Positions 36,291 to 46,023 are shown, numbered from the stretch's first letter. The stretch is 64,000 nucleotides of DNA from Mycolicibacterium hodleri (GCF_025822245.1 NZ_JACKTL010000053.1:1-64000), one strand, 5' to 3'. Numbers and translations: made by a program. The notes: generated by a model not told the origin, from the sequence alone.

Positions 36291-37709
36291 GTGACCGTTC
36301 AGCCCCTGCGAATTCACGACACCATGACGGGTGTTCTGCGTGACTTCGTCCCCCTGCGCGACGGACACGCGTCGATCTATCTCTGCGGCGCCACCGTCCA
36401 GGGTCTGCCCCACATCGGCCACGTCCGCAGCGGCGTGGCGTTCGACGTGCTGCGTCGCTGGCTGACCGCGAAGGGCTTCGACGTCGCGTTCGTCCGCAAC
36501 GTCACCGACATCGACGACAAGATCCTGGTCAAGGCCGCCGACGCGGGCCGACCGTGGTGGGAGTGGGCGGCGACCTTCGAGCGCGCCTTCAGTTCCGCCT
36601 ACGACGCCCTCGGCGTGCTGCCGCCGTCCGCCGAACCGCGCGCCACCGGCCACATCACCCAGATGGTCGAGCTCATCGAGCGACTGATCGCCGGCGGGCA
36701 CGCATACCGCGACACCAGGGAGGGCGGCAGCGACGTCTACTTCGACGTGCTGAGCTACCCCGCCTACGGCCAGCTGTCCGGTCACCGGATCGACGACGTA
36801 CACCAGGGCGAGGGCGTCGCGACGGGCAAGCGCGACCCGCGTGACTTCACGCTGTGGAAGGGCGCCAAGCCTGGCGAACCGTCGTGGCCGACGCCGTGGG
36901 GCCCGGGTCGCCCCGGCTGGCACACCGAGTGCGTCGCGATGTGCGAGACCTACCTCGGCTCGGCGTTCGACATCCACGCCGGCGGGATGGATTTGGTCTT
37001 CCCGCACCACGAGAACGAGATCGCACAGGCACGGGCGGCCGGTGACGGCTTCGCGCAGTACTGGATGCACAACGGCTGGGTCACCATGGGTGGCGAGAAG
37101 ATGAGCAAGTCGCTCGGCAACGTGCTGGCCATTCCCGCTGTGCTGCAACGAGTTCGAGCCGCCGAGCTGCGCTACTACCTTGGCTCCGCGCACTACCGCT
37201 CGATGCTGGAGTTCTCCGAGACCGCCCTGCAGGACGCGGTGAAGGCCTACACCGGCATCGAGGACTTCCTGCACCGCGTGCGCAACCGGGTGGGCACCGT
37301 CGTGCCGGGCGACTGGACCGAGAAATTCGGTGCCGCGCTCGACGACGATCTCGCCGTCCCGGCCGCGCTGGCCGAGGTGCACGCCGCGCGGGCCGAGGGC
37401 AATCGCGCCCTCGACGCGGGTGACCACGACACGGCGATGAGGCACGCGAGGTCCATCAGGGCGATGATGGGCATCCTCGGTTGCGACCCGCTCGACGAGC
37501 GCTGGGAGTCGCGGGACGAGACGTCGGCCGCGCTGGCCGCGATCGACGAGCTCGTCCACTGGGCCCTCGAGGGTCGCGCGGAGGCGCGCGAACAACGAGA
37601 CTGGGCGAGGGCCGACGAGATTCGCGATCGACTCAAGGCGGCGGGCATCGTCGTCACCGACACCGCCGACGGACCACAGTGGGAGCTCGGCGACGGGAGC
37701 AACAAATAA
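36291..37709 (+). CDS. cysS: Cysteinyl-tRNA synthetase
   Basis: 472 residues from GTG at 36291; a TTG 33 bases upstream is also in frame but gives an N-terminus longer than usual. The class I HIGH motif is PHIGHVRSG (about 37-45) and KMSKS lies in GEKMSKSLGN (about 270-279). Zinc-binding Cys and His residues (YLCGAT, CVAMC, HHENE) are present. The stop overlaps the next ATG (TAATG), coupling it to the methyltransferase gene. Confidence 0.96.
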   Translation: MTVQPLRIHDTMTGVLRDFVPLRDGHASIYLCGATVQGLPHIGHVRSGVAFDVLRRWLTAKGFDVAFVRNVTDIDDKILVKAADAGRPWWEWAATFERAFSSAYDALGVLPPSAEPRATGHITQMVELIERLIAGGHAYRDTREGGSDVYFDVLSYPAYGQLSGHRIDDVHQGEGVATGKRDPRDFTLWKGAKPGEPSWPTPWGPGRPGWHTECVAMCETYLGSAFDIHAGGMDLVFPHHENEIAQARAAGDGFAQYWMHNGWVTMGGEKMSKSLGNVLAIPAVLQRVRAAELRYYLGSAHYRSMLEFSETALQDAVKAYTGIEDFLHRVRNRVGTVVPGDWTEKFGAALDDDLAVPAALAEVHAARAEGNRALDAGDHDTAMRHARSIRAMMGILGCDPLDERWESRDETSAALAAIDELVHWALEGRAEAREQRDWARADEIRDRLKAAGIVVTDTADGPQWELGDGSNK

Positions 37710-38647
37710 TGGCAGGCAACTCCCAACGACGCGGAGCGGTGCGCAAGGCGGGCACCAAGAAGGGGCCGACGATCGGTTCCGGCGGTGTGCGCAGGCGCGG
37801 GCTGGAGGCCAAGGGCGCCACCCCACCGGCCAGCGCGCGGCCGCACCACCCCGCGGGCAAGCGTGCCGCCGCGGCGGCACGCAAGGATCAGGGCCGGCAC
37901 AAGAAGACCGACGAGACCGAGGTCGTGCTGGGGCGCAACCCCGTGTTGGAGTGCTTGCGCGCCGGCGTACCGGCCACCGCCCTGTGGGTGATGCTCGGAG
38001 CGGAGTCCGACGAGCGGCTCACCGAGTCGGTGCAACGGGCGGCCGACAAGGGCATCGCCATCCTGGAGGTGCAGAAGCACGACCTGGACCGCCTCAGCGC
38101 GAACGGTCTTCACCAGGGGATCGCCCTGCAGGTGCCGCCGTACAACTACGCCCATCCCGATGACCTGTTGCGGTCGGCGAAGGCGGATTCGACGCCGGCG
38201 CTGCTGGTGGCGTTGGACAACATCTCCGATCCGCGGAACCTGGGGGCGATCGTTCGCTCGGTGGCCGCGTTCGGTGGTCACGGCGTGCTGATCCCGCAGC
38301 GCCGGTCGGCGTCGGTGACGGCGGTCGCGTGGCGGACCAGTGCCGGCGCGGCGGCGCGGCTTCGCGTCGGGCGGGCCACCAACCTGACCCGCACGCTGCA
38401 GAGCTGGAAGGACGAGGGTCTGCTGGTGGTGGGTCTGGATGCTGGCGGCGACACCCAGCTCGACGAGCTCGACGCGAGCGGCCCCATGGTCGTCGTGGTC
38501 GGTTCCGAGGGCAAGGGTCTGTCCCGCTTGGTGCGGGAGAACTGTGACGCGATCGTGTCCATTCCGATGGCGGGGCCGACGGAGTCGTTGAACGCCTCGG
38601 TGGCCGCGGGTGTCGTGTTGGCCGAGATCGCTAGGCAGCGTCGCTAG
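37709..38647 (+). CDS. SpoU-family 23S rRNA 2'-O-methyltransferase (RlmB/TrmH-like)
   Basis: 312 residues. A basic N-terminal tail rich in Arg, Lys and Gly (1-70) precedes a SpoU substrate-binding domain (EVVLGRNPVLECLRAG) and the knotted SPOUT catalytic domain with motifs ALDNISDPRNLGAIVRS, VVVGSEGKGLS and IPMAGPTESLNASVAAG. It is the equivalent of Rv3579c. Its exact target nucleotide cannot be read from sequence. The last 17 bases overlap the convergent MFS gene. Confidence 0.93.
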   Translation: MAGNSQRRGAVRKAGTKKGPTIGSGGVRRRGLEAKGATPPASARPHHPAGKRAAAAARKDQGRHKKTDETEVVLGRNPVLECLRAGVPATALWVMLGAESDERLTESVQRAADKGIAILEVQKHDLDRLSANGLHQGIALQVPPYNYAHPDDLLRSAKADSTPALLVALDNISDPRNLGAIVRSVAAFGGHGVLIPQRRSASVTAVAWRTSAGAAARLRVGRATNLTRTLQSWKDEGLLVVGLDAGGDTQLDELDASGPMVVVVGSEGKGLSRLVRENCDAIVSIPMAGPTESLNASVAAGVVLAEIARQRR

Positions 38648-39869
38648 TCGTCAGCTTGGTCTCCGGCATCAACTTGGCGTAGAGCACCAGGCCGATTCCC
38701 GCGACCGCGGCCAGCGTCCAGAACGCGACCGTATAGCCCTCGGTGACGATGACGAAGCCGGCCACCGTCGCACTCAGGGCGGCGCCAAGGCCCTGCACGG
38801 TCGCCACCGCGCCCTGAGCGACGTTGAACCGCCCCGATCCGCGGGTCAGGTCGGCGATCACGATCGGGAACAGCGCCCCGAAGATGCCCGCCCCGACGCC
38901 GTCGAGGGCCTGCACGGCCAGCAGCCACGCCGCGTTGTCCGACACGGTGTAGAGCAGGCCGCGGACCGTCAACACTGCGAAGGCCACCAGGAAGATCGGT
39001 TTGCGCCCCCAGCTGTCGGCCTTGCGTCCCACCACGATCGCCACCGGCACCATCACCAGCTGCGCGGCCAGGATGCACAGCGCGACCAGCGAGGTGGCGC
39101 TGTCCTTGCCGACCACCCGCGTCAGCAGCTGGCTGACCGACGTCAGCATCGCGGCGTTGGCCAGGTGGAACGTGAACGCGATGACCGCGAAGATCAGCAG
39201 CGGGCGATTCGTCACCAGCGTGGTCCACGCGCCCACGGACGTCCCGCCGTCGTCGGGAGTGAGGCCGCGGGCCAGCTCGTCGTCGATCTCGTCAGCGCGG
39301 ATGCGCGAGGTGGCCACCACGCTGAGCACCGCCAGCACGCCCATCAACCAGAACACCACCACCGGGCCGAGGGACCACGCGAGCAGTGCCGCGACGCCCG
39401 CGGCGGTGGCGTTGCCCGCGTGGTTGAACGCCTCGTTGCGACCAATCCTCGGGGCGAACATGCGCGGACCCATCAATCCGAGGGTGACGGCGGCGATCGC
39501 CGGGGCGAACACCGCGGCGGCGAGCGACGCCACCGATTGACTGATCGCGATCAACGCGAATCCGCTGACGAAGGGCAGGACCACCGAGCTGGCCGTGACG
39601 GCGAGGGCGGCGACGACGATGATCGCCCGTCGGTTCTTCACGCGGTCGATCAGAATGCCCGCCGGGGTTTGGGACAGCAGGCCGACGATGCCGGCGATGG
39701 TGATCACCGATCCGACGGTGGCCTCGTTCCAGCCGTGCTCGGGTCCGCGGACCGCGAGGAGATAGATCGCGAGGTACGGGCCCAATCCGTCGCGGACGTC
39801 GGCGAGGAAGAAGTTGACGGCATCCAGTGCGCGCAGCGATTGGCGTGACGGCATCACGTGAGTCGTCAA
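38631..39869 (-). CDS. MFS transporter
   Basis: 412 residues, twelve predicted membrane segments in two halves. The loop motif between helices 2 and 3 is GILIDRVKNRRAIIV and its counterpart in the second half is VVGRKADSWGRKPIF. It starts with TTG after GAGGTG; Val5 or Met6 are alternatives. The substrate is unknown; a drug or metabolite exporter is a common outcome for this branch. The neighbouring block on the same strand (permease, MBL-fold) may be unrelated. Confidence 0.85.
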   Translation of the reverse strand: MTTHVMPSRQSLRALDAVNFFLADVRDGLGPYLAIYLLAVRGPEHGWNEATVGSVITIAGIVGLLSQTPAGILIDRVKNRRAIIVVAALAVTASSVVLPFVSGFALIAISQSVASLAAAVFAPAIAAVTLGLMGPRMFAPRIGRNEAFNHAGNATAAGVAALLAWSLGPVVVFWLMGVLAVLSVVATSRIRADEIDDELARGLTPDDGGTSVGAWTTLVTNRPLLIFAVIAFTFHLANAAMLTSVSQLLTRVVGKDSATSLVALCILAAQLVMVPVAIVVGRKADSWGRKPIFLVAFAVLTVRGLLYTVSDNAAWLLAVQALDGVGAGIFGALFPIVIADLTRGSGRFNVAQGAVATVQGLGAALSATVAGFVIVTEGYTVAFWTLAAVAGIGLVLYAKLMPETKLTTSDAA

Positions 39870-39958
39870 CGATCACCTCGTTCGGGTCGGGAGTGCACGA
39901 GCAAACTACCTCACCCCGACGGGCTCGGTCCCGGCGAACATCCGCCGTCTCGAACACG

Positions 39959-41221
39959 TCAGATTCCGAACAGCTCGATCCCGGCCCACAGCCCCAGCAC
40001 GCCGACGACGAGTGTCACCGGCACCGTGACCAGACCGACGCGACTGAACTCGACGAACCCCGCGCGAACGCCCTCGCGTTGGACGACGCTGCGCCACAAC
40101 AGGTTCGACAAGGAGCCGGGGTAGGTGAGGTTGGGTCCGACGTTCACCCCGATCAAGACGGCCAGCACGGCGGCGGGCCCCAGCCCGGCGACCAGCGGGA
40201 GCAACACCAGCACGGCGGGCAGATTGTTCACCACGTTCGACAGCAGCGCGGCCGCCGCGGCGATGCCCAGCAGCGCAGGCAACGTCGTGCAGGTGGGCAG
40301 CACGTGGCGCATCGCGTCGTCGAGGCCGTGCTTCATCACCGCGGTCACCACCACGCCGAGGCACAGGACGAACGCCAGGAACGGCACGTTGGCGGACAGC
40401 GCGATGCCCACGACGCTGCTACGGCGGCGGATGAGCCCCCGCACCCCGAGTACCACCGCGCCGGCGAGCGCCGCCCACGCCGGGGCGAGGTCGAGAAGAG
40501 AGGTGACCGCGAAGCCGACCAGGGTCAGCGCCAGCACGACGAGCACGAAGATCGGCATCTCGGCGGGCGGTGGCGTCACCTGGTCGTGGGGCCGCTCGGC
40601 CAACTCGTGACGGAAGAACCAGCGCAGCAGGACGTACTCCGCGGCGATCGCGAGCAGCCACGGCAGCGCCATGACGGTACTGAAGTGCGCGAAGGTGAGG
40701 CCGGCCGCTGAGAAGGCCAGCAGGTTCGTCAGGTTCGACACCGGCAGCAGCAGCGATGCGGTGTTCGCCAGGTGCGCGGTGGCGTAGGCGTGCGGTCTGG
40801 AGGGGATGTCGAGCGTGCGTGCGGTCGCCATGACGACGGGTGTCAACAGCACGACCGTGGCGTCGAGACTGAGGACCGCCGTCGTCGTCGCCGCGATGGC
40901 GAAGACGGTGCCCAGCAAGCGGTGCGGTTCACCAGCGCTGCGGCGGGCCATCGCGACGCCCGCGGCGTGGAACAGGCCCTCGTCGTCACACAGCTTGGCC
41001 AGCACCAGCACCGCCGCGAGGAACCCGACCACCGGCAGCAGGTTCCTGACCTCCACCATGGCGTCGTCTAACGACACCACGCCGAGGGCGATCAACAGCC
41101 CCGCCGCGGGCACCGCCGCCACGGCCTCCGGCCATCCCCTCGGCCGGAACATGGCGAACGCCAGGACCACGGCCAGCGCCCCCAGCGCCAGCGTCAGCTC
41201 CACGGGTCGGCGCGTTCCCAC
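39959..41221 (-). CDS. ArsB/NhaD-type anion permease
   Basis: 420 residues with about 11 membrane segments. The ion-transporter superfamily signature is visible in LSLDATVVLLTPVVMATA (about 116-133) and in SNVVNNLPAVLVLLPL later. It corresponds to Rv3578, annotated arsB2. No arsR or arsC lies nearby, so arsenite export is only one possibility; sodium/proton or dicarboxylate exchange are others. The proposed start overlaps the preceding gene by 28 bases; a GTG at residue 7 would shorten that. Confidence 0.85.
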   Translation of the reverse strand: MGTRRPVELTLALGALAVVLAFAMFRPRGWPEAVAAVPAAGLLIALGVVSLDDAMVEVRNLLPVVGFLAAVLVLAKLCDDEGLFHAAGVAMARRSAGEPHRLLGTVFAIAATTTAVLSLDATVVLLTPVVMATARTLDIPSRPHAYATAHLANTASLLLPVSNLTNLLAFSAAGLTFAHFSTVMALPWLLAIAAEYVLLRWFFRHELAERPHDQVTPPPAEMPIFVLVVLALTLVGFAVTSLLDLAPAWAALAGAVVLGVRGLIRRRSSVVGIALSANVPFLAFVLCLGVVVTAVMKHGLDDAMRHVLPTCTTLPALLGIAAAAALLSNVVNNLPAVLVLLPLVAGLGPAAVLAVLIGVNVGPNLTYPGSLSNLLWRSVVQREGVRAGFVEFSRVGLVTVPVTLVVGVLGLWAGIELFGI

Positions 41222-42114
41222 GGTGACGGAAGGTGAAGTGCCACGCCGTCCTCGTTGGCCAGCCGGGTGAGAAGCCCCATGGAGGCGTCCAGGTCGTCGA
41301 ACGAGTAGGGCAGGGCACGCACCGGGTCGCGCAGCGGCCGGAAGAAGTCGTCCCAGTGGATGAGGACGACGCGGCGGGCACCGACGGCGCGGACGGCTTC
41401 GTCCCAGTAGTCACGGACGTAGCGCTCGGGTTGCGGCCCCAACTGCCCGACCCCCAGGTAGACGACGTCGGCCTGGCGTCCCCGCAGGGCGCCGGGGACG
41501 AAGCCCGCGCTGCCGACGACGAGGAGCCGTCGACCGGTCGGGCGGTGGTGGATCAGCGTCGACCACGATTCGCCGCACCGGTACGCCGAGGCGCGTACCG
41601 GTGGGACCACGGGAGCGCCGATGACGCCGGGGAAGCGGTCCGGCGGGCAGTGGTCACCCTCGACGAGAGTGACGTCGAAGGCTCCCAAGGAAATTGGCGC
41701 ACCGGGGGTGACGACGACGAGCCGGTCCTCCGGAAGTCCCGCACCGCGACCCACCTGGGCGGCCGAGGTGCCGCCGACCAACGTCGCCCCGGTGCGCTGC
41801 GCCACCACCGCCGAATCCATCGCATGGTCGAAGTGGGTGTGCACGGGCAGGACGGCGTCGAGGCGGTCCACGCCCAGGCGGGCCAGGCAGCCGTCGACGC
41901 GGGGTGTCGAGGGGGCGATCTTGCGCGTCGCCACGGCGAGAAGGCCTGGGCGAGAGAAGAATCCGTCGGTCATCAGAGCGGACTGGCCGTCGTCGACGAG
42001 CAGGGTGGCGACCCCGGCCCAGGTCACGGTCAGTGGCGACTGCGGCGTCGCGGCGGGTTGGTCGAAGAACTGGCGGTAGTCGGCGAGGTTCGGTCGCCCG
42101 AGCTTGAGCCGCAT
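41194..42114 (-). CDS. Metallo-beta-lactamase-fold hydrolase
   Basis: 306 residues. The HxHxDH zinc site is HTHFDHAMD (about 110-118) and a later VEGDH histidine follows. It is the equivalent of Rv3577 and resembles the NAPE-PLD/UlaG-like branch that acts on phospholipids or lactones. No signal peptide, so cytoplasmic. It sits between pxpA (sharing base 42114) and the ArsB-like permease in a tightly packed minus-strand series. Confidence 0.85.
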   Translation of the reverse strand: MRLKLGRPNLADYRQFFDQPAATPQSPLTVTWAGVATLLVDDGQSALMTDGFFSRPGLLAVATRKIAPSTPRVDGCLARLGVDRLDAVLPVHTHFDHAMDSAVVAQRTGATLVGGTSAAQVGRGAGLPEDRLVVVTPGAPISLGAFDVTLVEGDHCPPDRFPGVIGAPVVPPVRASAYRCGESWSTLIHHRPTGRRLLVVGSAGFVPGALRGRQADVVYLGVGQLGPQPERYVRDYWDEAVRAVGARRVVLIHWDDFFRPLRDPVRALPYSFDDLDASMGLLTRLANEDGVALHLPSPWERADPWS

Positions 42115-42878
42115 CAGGTGAACGCCTTCACGGTGACGCCGTCGGCCTCGAGACGTGCGCGAACCGCCGTGGCACTCTGCACGGCACCGGGCGAATCACC
42201 GTGCACGCACACCGATTCCGCTGTGATGGGAATCGTCGTCCCGTCCGCGGCCACGACCGTCCCGCTGCCGACCATGGAGGCCACCCGGGCCGCGATGGCC
42301 TCGGCGTCGTCGAGCACCGCACCGGGTTCGCGGCGGGAGACCAGGCGCCCGTCGGGTTGGTAGGCCCGGTCGGCGAAGGCCTCGGCGACGGTGCGCAGAC
42401 CCAGGGTGCCGGCGGCGGCGAGGAATGCCGAGCCGGCCAGCCCGAGGACGGGCAGCCCCGGGTCGACGGCGTGCACCGCGGCCGCGACGGCGGCGGCCTG
42501 GTCCTCGTCGTGGACGATCGTGTTGTACAGCGCGCCATGGGGTTTGACGTAGCTGACGGCGGAACCCGCCGCGGTGGCAAGGGCTTGGAGGGCACCGATT
42601 TGGTACATCACGTCGGCGGTGAGGTGGTCGGCTTCCATGTCGATGTAGCGGCGGCCGAATCCCGCGAGGTCGCGATAGCTCACCTGCGCGCCGATGCGGA
42701 CGCCGCGTCGGGCCGCGGCGCGGCACACCCGAGCCAGGCCGGCCGGGTCACCGGCGTGGAAGCCGCACGCCACGTTGGCACTGGTGACGACCTCGAGCAT
42801 GGCGTCGTCGTCCCCGAGTCGCCATACCCCGAAGCCCTCTCCGAGGTCGGCGTTGAGGTCGATGGTCACGGAGGACAC
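42114..42878 (-). CDS. pxpA: LamB/YcsF family protein, 5-oxoprolinase subunit A-like
   Basis: 254 residues from GTG at 42878. Family motifs are clear: IDLNADLGEGFG near the N-terminus, ANVACGFHAGDP (about 32-43), QVSYRDLAGFGRR and VKPHGALYN. With PxpB and PxpC it hydrolyses 5-oxoproline to glutamate using ATP. The B and C subunits are not adjacent here, so this copy is an orphan, or its partners are elsewhere. The gene overlaps bluB by 13 bases. Confidence 0.9.
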   Translation of the reverse strand: MSSVTIDLNADLGEGFGVWRLGDDDAMLEVVTSANVACGFHAGDPAGLARVCRAAARRGVRIGAQVSYRDLAGFGRRYIDMEADHLTADVMYQIGALQALATAAGSAVSYVKPHGALYNTIVHDEDQAAAVAAAVHAVDPGLPVLGLAGSAFLAAAGTLGLRTVAEAFADRAYQPDGRLVSRREPGAVLDDAEAIAARVASMVGSGTVVAADGTTIPITAESVCVHGDSPGAVQSATAVRARLEADGVTVKAFT

Positions 42879-43549
42879 GCCGGTAAGCCTACGGCGGGCT
42901 CGGGTGGCGCCCAGCCGTTCTCCGTGACGAACTCGCTCAGCGGTCTGCCGTAGGTCCATTGGTCGACCTCGAGCGCGGGCCGGTCGGGGAACTCGGGCAC
43001 CGGACCGAGGCACAGGATCGCCACCGGTGCGGCGCCGTCGGGCATGCCGAGCAGAGCGCCGAGCCGATCGGGGTCGAATATCGAGACCCAGCCCATGCCG
43101 AGGCCCTCCGCGCGGGCGGCCAGCCACAGGTTCTGGATGGCGCACGACACCGAGGCCAGGTCCATCTGCGGCAGGGTGCGGCGTCCGAAGACGTGGCGGT
43201 CGCGACCGTCGCGCAGCGCCACGACGAGCAGTTCGGCGCAGTCGAGCACGCCTTCGACCTTCAACCTGAGGAACTCGTCGCCCCGCGGTCCCAGTGCCCG
43301 AGCGGTCTGCCGGCGTTCGTCGTCGACGAGGTCGTGAATCTGGCGTCGCAGGTCGGCGTCGGTGACGCGAATGAACCGCCACGGTTGCATCAGTCCGACG
43401 CTGGGCGCGGCGTGGGCGGCCGCGAGCAGTCGGGCGAGGACGTCGTCCGCCACGTCGCCGGGCGCGAACCGGCGCATGTCGCGACGCTCGGCGATCACTC
43501 GGTATACGGCCCGTCTCTCGTCCGCGCTGAACGCGTGCTGCTGGCCCAC
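42866..43549 (-). CDS. bluB: 5,6-dimethylbenzimidazole synthase BluB
   Basis: 227 residues from GTG at 43549; a much longer open frame upstream crosses the opposite-strand sulfurtransferase and is spurious. Nitroreductase-like FMN fold with the BluB marker RRDMRRFAPGD at the N-terminus, HAAPSVGLMQPWRFI (about 42-56), and GLGMGWVSIFDP. It cannibalises FMN to make the lower ligand of cobalamin. The window also has a B12 riboswitch with cobalt uptake genes, in line with full B12 synthesis. Confidence 0.9.
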   Translation of the reverse strand: MGQQHAFSADERRAVYRVIAERRDMRRFAPGDVADDVLARLLAAAHAAPSVGLMQPWRFIRVTDADLRRQIHDLVDDERRQTARALGPRGDEFLRLKVEGVLDCAELLVVALRDGRDRHVFGRRTLPQMDLASVSCAIQNLWLAARAEGLGMGWVSIFDPDRLGALLGMPDGAAPVAILCLGPVPEFPDRPALEVDQWTYGRPLSEFVTENGWAPPEPAVGLPACPP

Positions 43550-43573
43550 GCCGGTCAGCGTACGTTCAAGTGC

Positions 43574-44389
43574 GTGAGATCCGAAGTACTGGTCACGGCA
43601 ACCGAACTCGAGGAACTGATCGCCGGAGGCGCGCCGCCCAGGATCCTGGACGTGCGCTGGCAGTTGACCGAGCCGGACGGCAGGGCGGCCCATGAGGCGG
43701 GCCATCTTCCCGGTGCGGTGTACGTCTCTCTGGAGGACGAACTGACCGATCACGGCGTGCCGGGCAGGGGCAGGCACCCATTGCCGTCGGGTGCCGACCT
43801 GCAGGCCGCGGCGCGGCGGTGGGGTATCCACGACGGCGACGCCGTCGTGGTCTACGACGATTGGAACCGGGCGGGGTCGGCGCGGGCCTGGTGGGTGTTG
43901 AGGGCTGCGGGTCTGGCCGACGTGCGCATCCTCGACGGCGGTCTGGCGGCGTGGACGGGCGCCCTGGAGACCGGCGCCGACCGCCCGGAGCCGGGTGACG
44001 TCACCGTCACCCACCACGACCTCTACGCGGGGGCCCTGCCGACGTTGAGCGCGGACGACGCGGCGGCGCTCGGCCCCCGGTTGACCGACGCGCGGGCTCC
44101 GGAGCGCTTCCGCGGCGAGGTCGAGCCCGTCGACCCCGTCGCGGGTCACATCCCCGGCGCGGTCAACGTGCCGAGCACCTCGCTTCTGGACGAGGACGGC
44201 GCGTTCCGCCCGACGGCCGAGCTGGCCGATGCGCTAGGCGACACCGCAGGCGCGTACTGCGGATCGGGCGTCACGGCGGCGGTGGCGGTCGCCGCGCTGG
44301 CCGTGGTCGGGGTGGACGCGGCGCTCTTCCCCGGGTCGTGGTCGCAGTGGTCCGCGGACCCGTCGCGTCCCGTCGCTACCGGCGGCTGA
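43574..44389 (+). CDS. Two-domain rhodanese, 3-mercaptopyruvate sulfurtransferase-like
   Basis: 271 residues from GTG at 43574. The inactive N-terminal rhodanese domain (ILDVRWQLTEPDGR, GHLPGAVYVSLED) is followed by a catalytic domain whose active-site loop reads CGSGVT (about 226-231). CG(S/T)GVT is typical of 3-mercaptopyruvate sulfurtransferase; thiosulfate sulfurtransferases have a CRKGVT loop. It starts 24 bp from the divergent bluB. The last 14 bases overlap the convergent znuB. Confidence 0.88.
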   Translation: MRSEVLVTATELEELIAGGAPPRILDVRWQLTEPDGRAAHEAGHLPGAVYVSLEDELTDHGVPGRGRHPLPSGADLQAAARRWGIHDGDAVVVYDDWNRAGSARAWWVLRAAGLADVRILDGGLAAWTGALETGADRPEPGDVTVTHHDLYAGALPTLSADDAAALGPRLTDARAPERFRGEVEPVDPVAGHIPGAVNVPSTSLLDEDGAFRPTAELADALGDTAGAYCGSGVTAAVAVAALAVVGVDAALFPGSWSQWSADPSRPVATGG

Positions 44390-45239
44390 CGCGGCGCCGA
44401 CTGCCGATCGCCCAGCACAGCAGGAAGATCGTGAACGAAATCGTGGTCACGAACACCGAGACGGGTACGCCTGGAGCGAGCGAGAGCAGAATGCCGCCGA
44501 CGGCGGATATCTCGGCGAACACCACGGAGGCGACGATCGCCGCCGGCGGCGAGGTGAAGATGCGGGCCGCGGCAGCGGCGGGCGTGATGAGCAGCGACAT
44601 CACCAACAGGGCGCCGACGATCTGGACGCCTTGCGCGGCGGCGACACCCACCAGCGCGGCGAAGACGATGCCCAGCGCGCGCACGGGCACGCCCCGGCCC
44701 GCCGCCACCTCGGGGTCGACGGTCGCAAACAGCAGCGGGCGGTAGCTCACGGCGAGGACGACCACGACCAACACGGTGATGACGCTCAGCAGCGCGAGAC
44801 CGGAGTAGCCGACCCCGACGATCTGTCCGGTCAGCAGCGCGAAGCTGGTTCCCGTCCGTCCCGGGTAGAGGTGGATGAACAGCACCGCAAGACCGAGGCC
44901 GAAGGCCAGGACGACGCCGATCGCGGAGTCGCGCTCGCGGGTCCGCTGCCCCAGGATGCCGAATAGTATTGCCGCCAAAGCACTTCCGACCAGTGCGCCC
45001 AGCCCGACGTTGAACCCGGTGAGCAGCGCGAAGGACGCACCCGTCAGTGACAGCTCGCTCGAGCCGTGCACCGCGAAGGACATCTGCCGCATCACGATGA
45101 ACGGTCCGATCGCCCCGGCCAGCAGTGCCAACAGCGCCGCCGCGAGCAACGCCTGCTGAACGAAGTCGCGACGCAACAGGTCGGCGGTGACGTCGAACGC
45201 GAACAGCTGCGCCAGCAGGTCGGCCAGGCGGTCAGTCAT
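44376..45239 (-). CDS. znuB: Zinc ABC transporter permease ZnuB
   Basis: 287 residues from ATG at 45239. About eight or nine membrane segments with an ABC-3 family core (FVQQALLAAALLALLAGAIGPF, HGSSELSLTGASFALLTG). It starts inside the last bases of znuC. It forms the membrane channel of the zinc (or manganese) importer. By position it matches the znuABC locus that I recall near kstR in M. smegmatis. Confidence 0.92.
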   Translation of the reverse strand: MTDRLADLLAQLFAFDVTADLLRRDFVQQALLAAALLALLAGAIGPFIVMRQMSFAVHGSSELSLTGASFALLTGFNVGLGALVGSALAAILFGILGQRTRERDSAIGVVLAFGLGLAVLFIHLYPGRTGTSFALLTGQIVGVGYSGLALLSVITVLVVVVLAVSYRPLLFATVDPEVAAGRGVPVRALGIVFAALVGVAAAQGVQIVGALLVMSLLITPAAAAARIFTSPPAAIVASVVFAEISAVGGILLSLAPGVPVSVFVTTISFTIFLLCWAIGSRRRVSRR

Positions 45240-46023
45240 GGAGGTGTCCGCTCGCATGCTCGGAATGGTCGTGGGGCGTCTCGCAGTGCTCGCCGACCAC
45301 CACGTACTGCTCGCCGATCTTCACGACCTGAATGTCGGCGCGGTAGAGCTCCGAGAGCGTCTCCGACGTCATCACCTCGGCCACGGTCCCGATGCGGAAG
45401 CGGCCGTCCACCAGGTAGAGCACCCGGTCGACGTACGGCAGGACGGGATTCACCTCGTGGGTGACGAACAGGACGGCGGTGTCGGATTCGCGCCGCCGCT
45501 GGTCGATCAGCGAGGAGATCAACCGGGCGTTGGCGGGGTCGAGGTTGAGCAGCGGCTCGTCGCACAACAGCAGCGCCGGGTCGGTGGCCAGCGACTGGGC
45601 GATCCGCACGCGCTGAAGTTCGCCGCCCGACATCACGCCGACCGGGAGGTTGCCGAGGTGGGCACCGTCGACCTGGCCGAGCGCCTTCGCGACGACGGCC
45701 CGCTTGGCGGTGCGCTGGCGGGGGCTGGTGACGCCCCAGCGATGTCCGTCGTAGCCGAGGCCGACCAGGTCGCGTCCCCGCAGCGTCAGATTGCCGTCCA
45801 TCGAACGGTGTTGCGGCACATAGCCGATCTGCCCGGTCACCGTGGCGGTCCCGCCGCTGAGCGGCATCTGTCCGAGCAGCACCTTCAGCAGGGAGGTCTT
45901 GCCCGTGCCGTTCGGGCCGAGCACCGCGATGAATTCGCCGGCCCGCACCTCGAGATCCAGGCCGGCCCACAGCACGCGGTCGCCGAAGGCGAGTCGGGCG
46001 CCGGCCAACTCGACGACCGTCAT
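45232..46023 (-). CDS. znuC: Zinc ABC transporter ATPase ZnuC
   Basis: 263 residues from ATG at 46023. Walker A is GPNGTGKTS (about 34-42), the signature is MSGGELQRVRIA and Walker B LLLCDEPLLNLDP. The C-terminus ends in a histidine-rich tail (HCETPHDHSEHASGHLHD), a likely zinc-binding appendix. It overlaps the end of znuA (4 bases) and the start of znuB. Confidence 0.94.
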   Translation of the reverse strand: MTVVELAGARLAFGDRVLWAGLDLEVRAGEFIAVLGPNGTGKTSLLKVLLGQMPLSGGTATVTGQIGYVPQHRSMDGNLTLRGRDLVGLGYDGHRWGVTSPRQRTAKRAVVAKALGQVDGAHLGNLPVGVMSGGELQRVRIAQSLATDPALLLCDEPLLNLDPANARLISSLIDQRRRESDTAVLFVTHEVNPVLPYVDRVLYLVDGRFRIGTVAEVMTSETLSELYRADIQVVKIGEQYVVVGEHCETPHDHSEHASGHLHD

